Assembly (NCBI GenBank): GCA_963682025.1
Contig: OY821518.1
Coordinates: 304,333,429-304,397,428 of the forward strand
Reading direction: 5' to 3'
Length of the DNA: 64,000 nt
From: Cordilura impudica
Taxonomy: Eukaryota; Arthropoda; Insecta; Diptera; Scathophagidae
Part shown: positions 36,895 to 48,824 of the stretch, piece by piece
Layout of the letters: every line of letters starts with the position of its first letter
Numbering within the stretch: the stretch's first letter is position 1
Program-made: the position numbers and the translations under genes
Notes under the pieces: generated by a model
The model's input: the letters and a program-made list of their open reading frames with translations, nothing else
Told to the model about the DNA's origin: nothing
Database searches by the model: none

Positions 36895-39690
36895 AAACTC
36901 TTTTAACTCATACACTCTGTGTTTCTGTCTGCCATGGATGGACCCCATTCCCCCTTATCCAAATGATCTGAAACTTGGCCCATAGTCTTGTTGTGGCTAC
37001 AGATTAATTTTGGGGTAGTCACGCACAGTCACGCGTGGTCACGCACAGTCACGGAGTGATCTAAATGTCATTTCCCCTCATCCGATCGATCTCAAACTGG
37101 GTCCATACACTTGCTGTGAAAAAAGATTAACTTTGATTTAGTCACCCACAGTCACGCATGGTCACGCACAGTCACGGGGTGATCTAAATGTCATTTACCC
37201 TCATCCGGCCGATCTGAGACTTGGTCGATATACTTGCTGTAAAGAAAGATCAACTTCAACATAGTCACGCGCAGTCACCCATAGTCACGCACAGTCACGG
37301 AGTGATTAAAACCCATTTTCCCTTATCCAATGGATCTGAAACTTTGTCCATAGTTTTGTTGTGGCCAAAGATTAATTTTAACATGGTCACACACAGTCAC
37401 GCGCAGTGACAGAGATATCCAAAACTCATATGCTTAAGGAAAGATAGAGTTTTAATAAAAACTTTGTTTTTATGTGTTAAATTATTAATATATTGGATAT
37501 ATCACTTATGAAGCACATTCTAAAATTTAATTTTTCTGTAACAGATTTCTGTTAAACAAATTTTATGCCCTAGATTTTAAAAGTGCAGCGAAGTTTAACA
37601 ATATAAACTGGTAATAGCTCCTTCCTTTGACAACTTAATGTTAAACTAATTAGTGCTCATAGTAATTAGATCCTCATAACTCAGATTTGTGAATATATCA
37701 CTTACATTTCTTAATAGTTAAAATAAAATAGTTAAAATAATTAAACTACACTTAATTTTTTTATCAGTCTTTAATTTGTTAAGTTTGTATATAAAATATT
37801 ATTTTTTTTCCAACAGGATTTTTGAATTCCATTCTAATTTTATATTCTTCGAAACAGAATTTATCTTCCTGAATAGAGTTTATGCAAAAGCAATAAAGTT
37901 TATTTTAAAATATTAAAGATTATTAATCTGGTTTTCAGAAAACAACTCGAATGAATGATAGATAAACAAATATGTAAATAATTTAGTTTCTGCAATACGT
38001 CTAGGTTACGTTGCACATATTGCATTGTCAATGAACAATTTTGTAATAAAATGTTTTACACTTGAAAAAAAAAGAAAAACGCTGAAAATAAAACTAGCGA
38101 AAGTTGCAGTTGTGTCACTTCAGCATTTTGGATGCTAGTTTTATTATCTTTTTTGTCGCCTTTTTTAATAATACTTTTTAGCAACTCTTTTAAAATTCAA
38201 ATTAAGGACATTTTACATATAAACTACCCTTTATCTTCTTTTATTGCATTTTGGCGCATTTGAATATTCGATTCTCCAAAATATTATAAAAACAGTATTT
38301 TAGTATTATTTGGTATTAGCTAAGAGTTTCTTTTTTGATTTTCAAAATTTTCACATTAAAATTCCAAAAAAATCTATTTAAAACTTAAATAATCTAACCC
38401 ATAAAAACAAAGTTTTTGTTTAAACTCTTTCTTTCGTTATGCATATGAGTTTTGAATCTCTCCTTGACTTTGCGTGACTAATTTAAAAGTAATCTTTGGC
38501 CACAACAAGTCTATGGACAAAGTTTCAGATCGATCGGATGAGGAAAAGTGAGGTTTTAATCTCTTCGTGACTGTGCGTGACTATTGTTGACTGTGCGTTA
38601 CTATGTCAAAGTTAATCTTTTTTCACAGCAAGTCTATCGACCAAGTTTCAGATCGATCGGATAAGGGGAAATAGGTTTTAAATCATTCCGTGACTTTGCG
38701 TGACTATGAGTGACTGTGCGTGACTATGTCGAAGTTAATCTTTTTTTCACAGCAAATGTATGGACAAAGTTTCAGATCGATCGAATGAGGGAAAATGACA
38801 TTTGGATCACTTCGTTACTGTGCGTGACTATCCCAAAATTTTGTGGTTTTCTAGAATAAGCACGTATGTCATAAAATCAAAATGTTCAGGAGAGCCAGAA
38901 ACGTTATATTTGAAATTATGGGCTCGATATAAAGTTTTTAGAGCTTTTTATTTAACAGTCTTGTAGATATGGGCAATAAATACTTTATATAAAATTTTGA
39001 GTCAAAAATCTTCATTGAAGTAGATCCTAGAGAAGGACGAAAAACAATATGTAAATAACACTTAAAGTGTGTGCAGACAAAACAACTTATGTCGACAAAC
39101 GTCGTATTCTTTGAAAAAGAAAACTACCAATGCAACCACCCATGTAGACATAAGTTGTTGTTGCTGGAAAACGGATTTTTTTTGTTCGTCCACAAAAAGT
39201 TAACGGGACTTGGGATGAGAATATAACAACGTGTCAAGAATAATAGTGACAAAAAAATAAAAGAAATAAACACAAAGGTTTTTATAAGTGGTTATAAACT
39301 GAAAAATAATCCAAAATTATTTTGCATTTTTTTTTCATTAATAAGAACGTATGTCGCTATGTGGCGTTTTCTGAGAAAATAGTTTGTCAGCGATCAAACG
39401 TAGGTTGACATACGTCGTTAGTGCTGCAAATTAATTTAATAAACATTTAAGTTACGTCGTTATTTAAAGAAAAAAGTCAGAAATGGTTAATATTTTTTTG
39501 AAAAAAATTAAACACATGTATATTTGGCATCGTTAACTCAAAACTGACAAAAATGGACATTATTCCAGAAAATCACAGAATTAATCTGTAGTCACAACAA
39601 GACCAAGTTTCAGATCAATTAGATAAGGGGGAATGGGGTTGACCCACGACAGACAGACAGAGAGTATGAGGTAAAAGAAAGAGTTTAAAA
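36895..39690. mobile_element. Giant foldback element with minisatellite arms
   Basis: The left arm (about 36895-37465) has an outer block with TGTTTCTGTCTGCC and CCCCATTCCCCCTTATC. It is followed by four tandem units of about 150 bp, each with GATCTGAAACTTGG, TTGTTGTGGC and GTCACGCACAGTCACG. The right arm is the complement (38395-38840 plus 39579-39690), with three units and the same outer block. The inner edges also pair (AAAACTCATATGC, AAAACTTTGTTTTTATG). The spacer 37465-38390 is noncoding. An unrelated insertion sits in the right arm. Confidence 0.8.
38841..39578. mobile_element. MITE-like insertion with AATT duplication
   Basis: Ends TTGTGGTTTTCTAGAATAA and, inverted, CTGTGATTTTCTGGAATAA match at 16 of 19 bases. 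AATT flanks both sides (38837-38840, 39579-39582). Removing it restores the arm sequence CCAAAATTAATCTG seen at 37010. Inside, 39073-39422 may be a further small element with weak inverted ends (GTGCAGACAAAACAAC). Confidence 0.65.
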
Positions 39691-39699
39691 AAAATCAAA

Positions 39700-40095
39700 C
39701 GAAAATTTTATTTCAAATATAAAAAAATTTATTTTAAATACAAAGTATTTAATTTCAAAATAATAAAATGAAATAAAATTTGAATAGCATAAATTGAAAC
39801 TTATATTTTATGTTCAAAATTTCCCATATAAAAATCCAAAATCCAAAAAAAAAAAAAAAAAATAAACCTACATGAAATTTAAAAGAAAAAATCAATTTTA
39901 TATTTACAAAATTTACATAAATAAGTAAATTAAGGCAAATAATTAAGGCAAAACTTATTTTCCACGCTCCACCTGTATCTTAAACTCAATATTATACTAC
40001 GACGACAACAACAATAGCAAAAACAGCTATGATATTCAAACTACAAAATTTTTAATAACAATAACAACATAGAAAAATCATATTTTTATAGTTTT
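39700..40095. other. Noncoding, A-rich
   Basis: Contains a poly(A) run near 39846-39861 and simple AT sequence; no gene seen. Confidence 0.5.
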
Positions 40096-40099
40096 TATA

Positions 40100-40380
40100 T
40101 TTTCATTGAAATTTGGGAATCATAGAACCGATTTTGATGATTTTGAATGGCAGCCTGCTCGGGATGTCAATTAATAATTTTCACCAAAAATATGAAGACC
40201 AGCTAATCCACTTAGGGTATGATCGTGATTTCCACAGATGGACAGACGGAAATCACTATCACTCAACTCCGCTTATTATAAGGATCAAAAATGTATATAT
40301 TTTATGTGGTCCAGATTTTTCTAGAAACGGAATGACAAGCTTAGTTATACCCTTTACAAAATAGTGTGGGGGGTAAAAAA
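40100..40380 (-). mobile_element. DINE-1-like fragment, second lineage
   Basis: GATTTCCACAGATGGACAGA, CTCAACTCCGCTTATTATA, then GAATGACAAGCTTAGTTAT and ACCCTTTACAAAATAGTGT, with GGGGGTAAAAA at the end. An open frame over it (40113-40364) is a shadow of the repeat. Confidence 0.6.
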
Positions 40381-40433
40381 ATATGTAGTTTTAGACTCAT
40401 AAATAATTATTTTCGTGTTTTGAAATCTGTTTA

Positions 40434-40664
40434 TTCACATACCACGATGTGGTTAGGGTATATTGAGTTTGTGCTGACGTTTGTAACCAACACAAATATT
40501 TGACCCGGATCCATCTTTTATTATGCCGATCGACTCAGAATCAGTTCCTGAGTCTATGTAGAATCACTTTCTGAGTTTATTTTGCGATATCCGACCGTCT
40601 GTCTGTCCGTCTGTGTATCCATGCAAGCTTTGTAATCAAACTACAAGTCACAAATATGAATATA
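40434..40664 (+). mobile_element. DINE-1-like element, 5' part of a copy split by a Helitron
   Basis: It starts TTCACATACCACGATGTGG and runs through CCGACCGTCTGTCTGTCCG and CAAATATGAATATA. It resumes at 42647 with TTTTGATTAAATTTAGTAC. Joined, the sequence reads GAATATATTTTGAT as in intact copies. Confidence 0.8.
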
Positions 40665-41065
40665 CTAGATGTAACCCGGTGTGCTTCGCTTCACCCTCTC
40701 CCTTCCCCCCGAATCGTTATGAAAGGCTCACGCAAAGTCCCAAGGCTCTCACTAATACAGGAATTTAGATATATCACATTTAATATTAAGTTTGTGTAGA
40801 GGTGCGACGTGCATTTGTCCAATCCCGCCCATTTTTTTGTCTGACTACTCACGTTAATAATAGATGACCTGCGACAAATTTGCAAAGCTTTCTGTATCAT
40901 ATTAATATATATGATACTTAAAATTTACTTTGTATGGGAGGTGCCACGTCCGCAGTAAGACCCTGTGAAAATTTCAGGAAGGTCAGATGAGTAGTTACGG
41001 AGATTACCTCCTTCAAACGAACAAACAAACAAACACATATAACCTCTTTATTGTGCTAGTATAGA
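40665..41065 (-). mobile_element. Short nonautonomous Helitron unit (401 bp)
   Basis: From TCTATACTAGCACAATAAAG (minus, from 41065) to the shared CTAG at 40665-40668. It has the CAAACAAACA tract near its TC end and one GGTGCCACG block. It could be a separate insertion or the 3' portion of the composite. Confidence 0.6.
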
Positions 41066-41267
41066 TGCATAGATGTTTTATTCGAATACTTGCTGATATA
41101 CAATGTTTTTTCGTTTTTTCATTCGGTACAACAATTATCAGATTTTTCGGCGTTCCTACCCTGGAGCAAGGAACATGTAGCTGCCTATGAGAAGAATATG
41201 GATTATCAAAATTATATCTGGCAACACAACTATTGGCCTTGAACTTAGCGATATATTTCCACGACAA
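41066..41267 (-). pseudogene. Helitron helicase C-terminal fragment
   Basis: The frame reads YNFDNPYSSHRQLHVPCSRV and then GTPKNLIIVVPNEKTKK. It corresponds to the NLENPCFSHGQLYVACSRVG stretch at the end of the PIF1-like helicase domain of Helitron Rep/helicase. About 55 residues are recognisable, and the rest of the protein is absent. Its strand agrees with the TC-to-CTAG direction of the surrounding element. Confidence 0.8.
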
Positions 41268-42311
41268 ATCACACTGATAACTAATGTACTTAACAAAAGA
41301 CTGTTGCTTTCATAGTACTTCATATTATTTATATAGGAGGTGTCACGCCCACTAATCCCATCCCGCCCAATTTTTATTGGACTACTCACATTAATATCCG
41401 ATGAACTCGTGCAAAATGTCGAGTCTTTCCCTTTCATAGAACACCAGTTATATGATATTAGATATCTACTTTGCATGGGCGGTGCTACGCCCACTGCTAT
41501 GATCACGCGCATTTTTTTGTTCGACTAATCATACAAAGAACCTTTGGGCTCATGCAAAGCCACAAAGCCCTCTCGTTCACAGTACTCCAGATATATGACA
41601 TTAAATAGTTACTTTGCATGGGGAGTGCCACGCCCATTGTGTAAACCCGCCAATTTTTTGTCAGACTACTCATACTTAAATCTGATGGTGTCGTGCAAAG
41701 TGTCAAAACTTCCATTTTTTAATACACCAGTTATTTGATATCATATATTTACTTTTTACGGGCGGTGCCACGCCCACTACTCCGATCACGCCCATTTTTT
41801 ATCTAACTAATCACATGAATAACTTATGGGCTCACACAAAGTCCCAAGACTCTTACTATAATAGTGCTCCAGATATATGGCATTTTATATTTAATTTGTA
41901 TTGCAGGTGCCACGCCTATGGGTCCGATACTGCCCATTTTATGTCCGACTACTCACATTAATAATAGGTGACATCAGACTGATTTGAAAATCTCTCTATA
42001 TCACAGTACTCGAGATATATAATATTGAATTATTACTTGTATGGGAGGTACTACGCCCACTTGTCCGATCCCGCCCATTTCCGGCGTAGCTACTAATATT
42101 AACAATAGGTGACTTCACACAAATTTGCAAAGCTCTCCCTATCATAATACTCAATATATGTATATGATATTAAAAATTTACTTTGTGTGGGAGGTGCCAC
42201 GCCCACTAAAAATATTTAAAAAATTATAGCCTATAGCACTACCCATATCTGCAGTAAGACTCTGTGAAAATTTCAGGAATATCGCATGGGTAGTTACGGA
42301 GATTACCTCCT

Positions 42312-42357
42312 ACAAACAAACAAACAAACAAACAAACAAACAAACAAACAAACAAAC
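42312..42357. repeat. (CAAA)n microsatellite in Helitron 5' region
   Basis: Eleven or so CAAA units close to the TCTATACTA terminus at 42388; shorter versions occur at the same place in the other Helitron copies. Confidence 0.9.
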
Positions 42358-42646
42358 ACACATTACCTCTTTATAATATTAGTATAGATAGTTCCTTCCG
42401 GAGCTTCCACTGTCTATGTGCCAAATTTGAATCAAATCGGTTCAGCCGTTTATTAGATAAAGAAAAAGTGGGCGTAAAAGGGCCACGCCGACCATATCGA
42501 AATTTTTTATAGCCTATAGTTCCTTCCGGAGCTTACTCTATATATGTACTAAATTTCAATAAAATCGGTTTAGTCGTTTAGGCGTGATGCTCACACAAAC
42601 AAACAAACAAACATACAAACCAACAGTAATTTTTTATTAATAAGGA

Positions 42647-43186
42647 TTTTGATTAAATTTAGTACATAAGCTTCAATCGGTCATAAGACGAACGCAAATT
42701 AAATTTGTGAAAATCGGTGCTTGTTCAGACCTAGTTCCTACACAAATGACCCCTATCAGATCAATTTATATTACCATAAGATCCAAAATATCATATAGAT
42801 TTCGGCCAAATCAGGTTTGTGTGTGTTTTTTACATCCACTTATCAATGGTCAAAAAACAAACCGTATAGAACGATTCTTAGGCATAGCCCCATAGGTAGC
42901 TGCTACCTAAACCTATGAAGCACAGATTTTTCTCAAATTTGGTTTTTATGTGTTTTTGGAAAAAATAAGTGCATTTACCAAATATGGTCAGGATCGGTCC
43001 ATTTTTCGACCTTGTCCCCATATAAATACAGAATCGATCCGATATAAACTTTTTCAGATCTGCAGGCACAAAATTAATAAATATTCCACTCAGATTTGGC
43101 TTATGCGTATTTTCTATAACCAATTAGTTGGACCTAAGACCAATTCTCTAAACGCCTGGTAGACCGATTATAATTTTCCTTTTTGT
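42647..43186 (+). mobile_element. DINE-1-like element, 3' part of the split copy
   Basis: It begins exactly where 40664 left off and runs to the degraded hairpin GGTAGACCGATTATAATTTTCC at about 43185. Confidence 0.8.
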
Positions 43187-43189
43187 TTT

Positions 43190-44825
43190 TTTTCTTTTAC
43201 GCTTTCATTAATAATTATTTATTTTATGAATTAAAAATTGGTGAAATTTTTTTATTTTTTTTTTGACAATTTAGCACCTTTTATAATTCCTCTGTGATTT
43301 TGTTCACAAATAAAAAATAAATAATTTGAAAAATAAATTAAGCAGTAAATAAAATAGATGTAATACGTTTGGTTTAAGTGTCTTCGGGAAACCGGTTGTA
43401 GAGTTTTAACGTTTTCACACAATAATAAATAAAGTTCCAAAACTATTTTCTGCCGTTGTTTTGACAAACGAATTGCATGATTCTACTTCTAATAGCAGGT
43501 TGTAATTGATAATTTCGATCCAAACACAATCACATATCGAATATTATTTTTTGAAATTTTATTTACTTTAGTAAAATATTTTTAAATAAAAGTTATAATA
43601 GAACAACTTAAGTAGTTGATTCTTACTAGTATAATCAGAAACATTTTTCTTGCATGTTAACAGACAAAGCAAATGTGAATATGCAAATGCACTTCAACAA
43701 AGTATTCGATTCCTAGTTTTGGATTTTTATACATTACATTTTATAGTAAAAATGGTTCTTGAATATTAGGGCTATAACTAAATTTGGACCCTACTTATTT
43801 AGTAAAATATTAAAAAAAAAAAAAAAACTCACACAGTGCATAAAGTTAAAAAACAATATATATATATTATATTAAGATTTGGGCCTTTACCATGGACAAA
43901 CAAAAATTAAAATCTAAATTCAAAACAGCGCAATTTTTCCTTATCCGGCCTCTTCGAATGTGTTAGCGTCATTTTGATATTGGCAAAAAAAAAGACTTAA
44001 GAAGTTATAGCGCTAATTTATGTATTAGTTTTTAAGTTTGCTGCACGAATTTCGTTTTTTTTTTTTTTTTGAATTTGCAAACAAATTTTGCAATATAAAA
44101 CTTTGCTTTGTAACCTCAATCAGTTCGACACTCTTTCAAATACATATGAACCAAATGTTTACACAATAAGAGCAAAGACGATGAGGTTATACAGAGGGGC
44201 GCAGTCAATTGAAAATTATATCAACATTTCAATTGATAATTGACCCTTGACCCATGTCATGCTATTAAGAGTGCCAATGAAACTATGCTAGTGGCAACAA
44301 AGAAATGGAAAAAAAAAACGAAAGGGTGTTTCTCATTGTTTCATAGATGATAGCAAAGAATTTAAAGATGATGATGATGATGATAAAAATAGATGTTCTA
44401 CATATGAAACTTATCATTCATTGTGTTCTTTAGGATGAAACTAGTACTTTTCAAATCCGATTCTATTTTAATACAGTAACAAAAAAAAAAAAAAAAAAAA
44501 AAAAATAGAAAAAGAACTGAAAGTGATGTAAGTTAAAATAGAATGTTAAAAGAATTTTGTAAGTGTTAAAAGGGCTACTTAAATGAAGAATATGTACTTG
44601 AACCATTTAATTTTCGGGTGAGATAATAGTTGTCAAAATGTCAAGCAAAATAAAAGGAAAATCAGTGGGACGCTACCCAATATCCAATATAGAAATTTTG
44701 TTGATTTCGTATTACAAAATAATCATTTGCTCATTAAACATCATCAATATCGAGTTCGATATAATGCCTAAAATGAAAATGAAATTAATACAAAGTAAAG
44801 CTGTATGGTACGAAAACTGAAAACT
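43190..44825. other. Noncoding, with a long poly(A) run
   Basis: A poly(A) run at about 44480-44507 and a GATGAT run near 44369-44383 are the only notable features. Short open frames (43252-43467, 44638-44820) show nothing recognisable. Confidence 0.45.
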
Positions 44826-44834
44826 AACCACACT

Positions 44835-45075
44835 GCTCGTAGGCCTGACTTTAGGTGAGTGTGTTAAAGCGCTGACCAAAAAGTGCAAGTACGAGTGTAT
44901 GTGAAGGTTCACGGGTCAAAACCTCACGGCCGCCCTAAATAGAAAAAATTTTCATATAGAAACAACCTATTCAATTAAAACATAACAATTATCACAATGT
45001 TCAATAAATCGCTGATGAAGGCTGAAATGCCAGAAACCGGTCCGATTAAGAATACAGTGCAGTTATGAATTTTTG
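44835..45075 (+). mobile_element. tRNA-derived SINE candidate
   Basis: TTAGGTGAGTGTGTTAAAGC followed by GCTGACC resembles the D-arm/box A region of class II tRNAs (Leu/Ser: GGCCGAGTGGTTAAGGCGC). ACGGGTCAAAACCTCACGG about 45 bases later resembles box B. The body ends with GCTGATGAAGGCTGAAATGC and AGAAACCGGTCCG, a conserved SINE/LINE-tail-like motif. A proper anticodon arm and acceptor stem do not fold, so it is not a functional tRNA. Confidence 0.45.
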
Positions 45076-45079
45076 AAAT

Positions 45080-48000
45080 ATATGCTTTCTTCTTCTTTAC
45101 CACGCACCATTTAAACAAAATGTTTTTCTTTACAGCCTGAAAAGATAATTTGACAAATACATTTTATTAACGTAATATTGTTTTGATATCGATTAGAATG
45201 CATTCAGCCAGGCTTTGTAAGAAAGTGATATTATTTAGTAACATAAATTCGTACAAAATTAATTTTGTTTTTTTAACTTTTGTAAGTTGTCTTTAAAAAA
45301 TAAAACTTTTGGAAATTACTATCCTTTCAGGTTCTATTAAACAAATATTTTTTCTTAAGCAAAATTTTTAAAATACATAAATTTTTCCTTTTTTAGAAGC
45401 CTAAAAGTATACTCAAATAATATAGGGATTACACTTAAATTATTTAAAGAAGGACACATCAACTCCACTTAGTTTTTTTTTCAAAATTAATGTCGATACT
45501 TTTTACGAAAAAAAAAACCTGAAATGTGTAAAATTAGAAAATATCTTTTTATTTTTATTTTTAAATTTTTATAACAGTTTTTAAATTTTTACCAATTTTA
45601 GGTGAAGATTTAGTTTGGGTAAATTCTAATAAGAAGAGAAACATATCTTCTCTTCCATAAGCGGTCTCATTTACCCAATTACATTTTCATTCTACATAAA
45701 CTGTTCAAATTTTAGAGGTTGGAAAAGATTTCACAAAGCCACTTCTGTTACAGAAATATTATGAATCATTTATTGTACCCCATACACCGTTTGAAGCACT
45801 TTCTTTAATTTATAGTTTCAGTTAATAATCAAACTCTATTAAAGTTATTGTTTTTAAGCTTTAATATTTATTAGATCTGTAATAATACACTTACGAATTA
45901 AGTATGTTTGCTAAGTTCATAATTTCACTCCCAGCTGCTAATAATTGCTTCACTTCAGTTTTATTGATTAGAAATTGTAGATTAGTGTGGAGTAGTTCGT
46001 TGTACAGGGTGCAACGAAAATGCTCGAACAATTTTTTTTAGGAAAAAAATATAGAAGAAATAGTATAAAATTGTAAACCTTAGTTGACATTAAAATTGAG
46101 ACCAACCCAGCCGTTTTTTTTTAGATAAAATTTAGCAAAAAGCTAAAAAATAAATAACAAAAATTAATCTCTTCATCGGTAAATAATTTTTCTATATCCA
46201 AAAATTTATCTATTTTTTTTTATTCATGTGAGTCACCCAGTTTAACTATAAAAAGTTGGAAACATTAATTATTTGCGCTTAAATATCTTTTAATTAAAAA
46301 CCCGGTTGCCAATGAAAAAAACAAAAAAACGACCTCTCGCATAATTCGAAAATATAAACTACTCAGTCGGTTAACCGGTTTTCAATTTTTATTTCGGTTT
46401 CTGAATTCTCTTGTGTTATATCTTACAAATTGTCGTGAAATTTTGTTTTAAATAATCCTTATCACTATGTTATATTCATATTCTCTATAGAAATCATATA
46501 AGGCCATTGGAATAGATATTATACGTAACTAATGGAGATACATTTGGCAAACATGCATATGTTTCCTTTTATAGTGCAGCAATTGAGCTGATTGTAAGAT
46601 GAGTCATTAGTAAATATGACTTATTTGGATATTATATTGATTTACAATTTTGCAACAGTGATTACATTAAGAACATCACTTTCGTATAAGAAAACAATTG
46701 TACGATATTGAAAAATGGCTAGCAGAAATTGCAACATTGTTAATTAAGCCGTCAGACAATATGGGCATTAACAAAATTAAAGGTTTCTTTATACACATTT
46801 CAGCGTCGCACAGTGGCGCCATTTGAGATTTTTCTTTGCAAAAATCATAACTGAACCGATAATCAAATGAGTTAAAAGGCATATGATAGATAATTGTCCA
46901 ATCTACGAAATAAAAATTTGAAAAAGGTGCCTTCTATATTATCAAAGTTGAAATTTGTTAGCGGGATGAAGAAATCACGTTTATATTAACTAAACAACAT
47001 GATTTTTAATAATTTTATATTTTTATGTTTCTTTTCTATGTTTTTATGTTTTAAAATTATTATCCGTAAATAAAAACAAAATTTTATTTTCCCTCAAAAT
47101 TGAAAAATATTGAAAAAAAATAGCGATTTATCTGAAGAAACACCAAGCAAACACTAAATTTTAAATAAGTAAATAAATTAATAAATAAATAAATATACTG
47201 AATAAATACATAAATTATTAGAAATAAAAAAATTGCGATTAGTTATCTAGTTGTTTTTAAATATTGTACTTGGAACTGGACAAAATTCTTAAAAATTGTG
47301 ACATTTTTTGAAAACTGAAAAGCGGTCAACTTTGAAAGGTTATATCTCCTAAACTAAAAATCTGATTTTATTGAAGGTAGCAAATTTGTAATCTTTGAAC
47401 TAGTTCCTTTAAGATGAGTTTCTTCAAATTTTGTAAGAGCACATGACATTTTTGATACTTGCAACCTCATTTGTTCTAAGGGCGTCACTGTGCGTCGATG
47501 AACCAGAGCAGTGGTTTGTGCTTTAATCTATGAAGATTTTATAGTTTTTGAAAAAAAAAATCGGAAAATATAGGTCGAAGCTATTATTCAAATAGCTTAC
47601 CTGTTTGTTATCATAAACTTGAGATAATTTTTTTTTAATTTTTGAATATAAGAATTTAATAGATGAGCAACTTTAGAAAAAAAAAAAAAAAAAAACTAAA
47701 ATCTATTGATATGGCCATCATGGCCTATGCTAAAAACATGGCTAAGTGGTTAAAAACAAAATTTTACTAAAGTAGATTTTGAATTAAATATTTTTACTCA
47801 ATCTTTTGCCGTAAATGCGTAACGTAATTGATTTTGTTCTGAAATTTTGATAGATGATGATCATAAGTTATCGATTTTCATTAAACTTAAGCTATTTTCG
47901 CGGTCATGGCTCGATATCATCAGGCTGTAACGAGTTTAAGTTTTACATATTTAATCTCTTAATATAAGAAATTTATTTTATTGTCTTAAATTTTGATCAC

Positions 48001-48700
48001 CACTTAAATTCATGTTGAAATACTACAAATTTATTTAACTTAGTTCACAACAACAAACACATTTGCATACAATTTTTATTGTTATGACCACTAATATATT
48101 TATTGGGCTTTACTGGTTATGTGATATTTTTCTTTTTGGGCTCATAAATACAAAACTCATGGTCAAATTTGATGTCGCCGCCAAGGATTTTCAACCAAAA
48201 TGAAGGTATACAAAAAAATACACATGAAATTTGTAACGAACTTTCCATACAACTGACCATACATATGTATGTATATACGTTTAAATGTTTGAATGTGAAT
48301 TGCACTCAAAGAAATACAATCAAACTCATAAGAGAAAACACAAATAAGTACATAAAAGAAAAAAAGGATGAAATTTGGTAAACGTAAATGCCATAAAATA
48401 ATAACATAATTTTACAACGTAAAAATAAATATTTGATTTCAAGATTACTATGAATATGAAAGAACGGCCACAAATAGGATTATACGAGAAGCATGACTGT
48501 AACTGTGGGCATACTCGTGCATAGAGGTGAAAGCAAAAATGGCAATATTGTATAAAGGAAATATCCCAGCAAAAGAAATGAAGTTATTCCTAAAGTTTTA
48601 CTTTTTAATTTATTTTAAATTAGAAATTCTTTTCAAAGAGGTAAAGATTATTATGAAAAAAAAACTACACCTTTAAATTAACTTTTTTTAAACTTTTTTA
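45080..48700. other. Noncoding, nothing firmly recognised
   Basis: AT-rich stretch with poly(A) near 47680-47697. A CAGGGTGCAACGAAAATG motif at about 46007 could be a transposon end without a visible partner. No open frame here resembles a protein family. Confidence 0.45.
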
Positions 48701-48824
48701 AAATTTTTTTTTTTATTTATTAATGAAAATATCAAATAAAGTTCATTCTTAAAACGCTAAATCCTGTAAAGCCATATGGCTGGACTGCAAGTAGATAATA
48801 TTTTTGAATGTTTATATAAATATT

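Larger units (their letters stand above)
40665..42646 (-). mobile_element. Composite Helitron inserted between A and T
   Basis: Minus-strand 5' end TCCTTATTAATAAAAAATTA (from 42646); 3' end ACCGGGTTACATCTAG (to 40665). A hairpin lies about ten bases before the CTAG (GGTGTGC-TTC-GCTTCACC on the plus strand). The host repeat rejoins perfectly with no duplication. Inside are two further TC-type starts, at 42388 and 41065 (both TCTATACTA), a helicase C-terminus (41066-41267) and about six units of 140-147 bp (41336-42200) containing GGTGCCACGCCCACT. Confidence 0.85.

Noticed and set aside
37221..37409. Open frame with repeated SHAQ/THSH residues
   Set aside because: It is a translation of the GTCACGCACAGTCACG minisatellite units.
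41340..41738. Overlapping open frames on both strands in the GCCACGCCC array
   Set aside because: They follow the repeat units and change frame from unit to unit; no protein family.
41336..42200. Regularly spaced repeats that could suggest a CRISPR array
   Set aside because: Units are 140-147 bp with similar rather than unique interiors, in a eukaryotic Helitron context.
43252..43467. Small open frames in AT-rich DNA (also 29746, 36638, 44638, 58526, 59748)
   Set aside because: Short, biased composition, no domain or conserved context; expected by chance.
44835..44935. Functional tRNA gene
   Set aside because: Box A/B-like sequence is present but no anticodon stem or acceptor stem pairs; treated as a SINE head.
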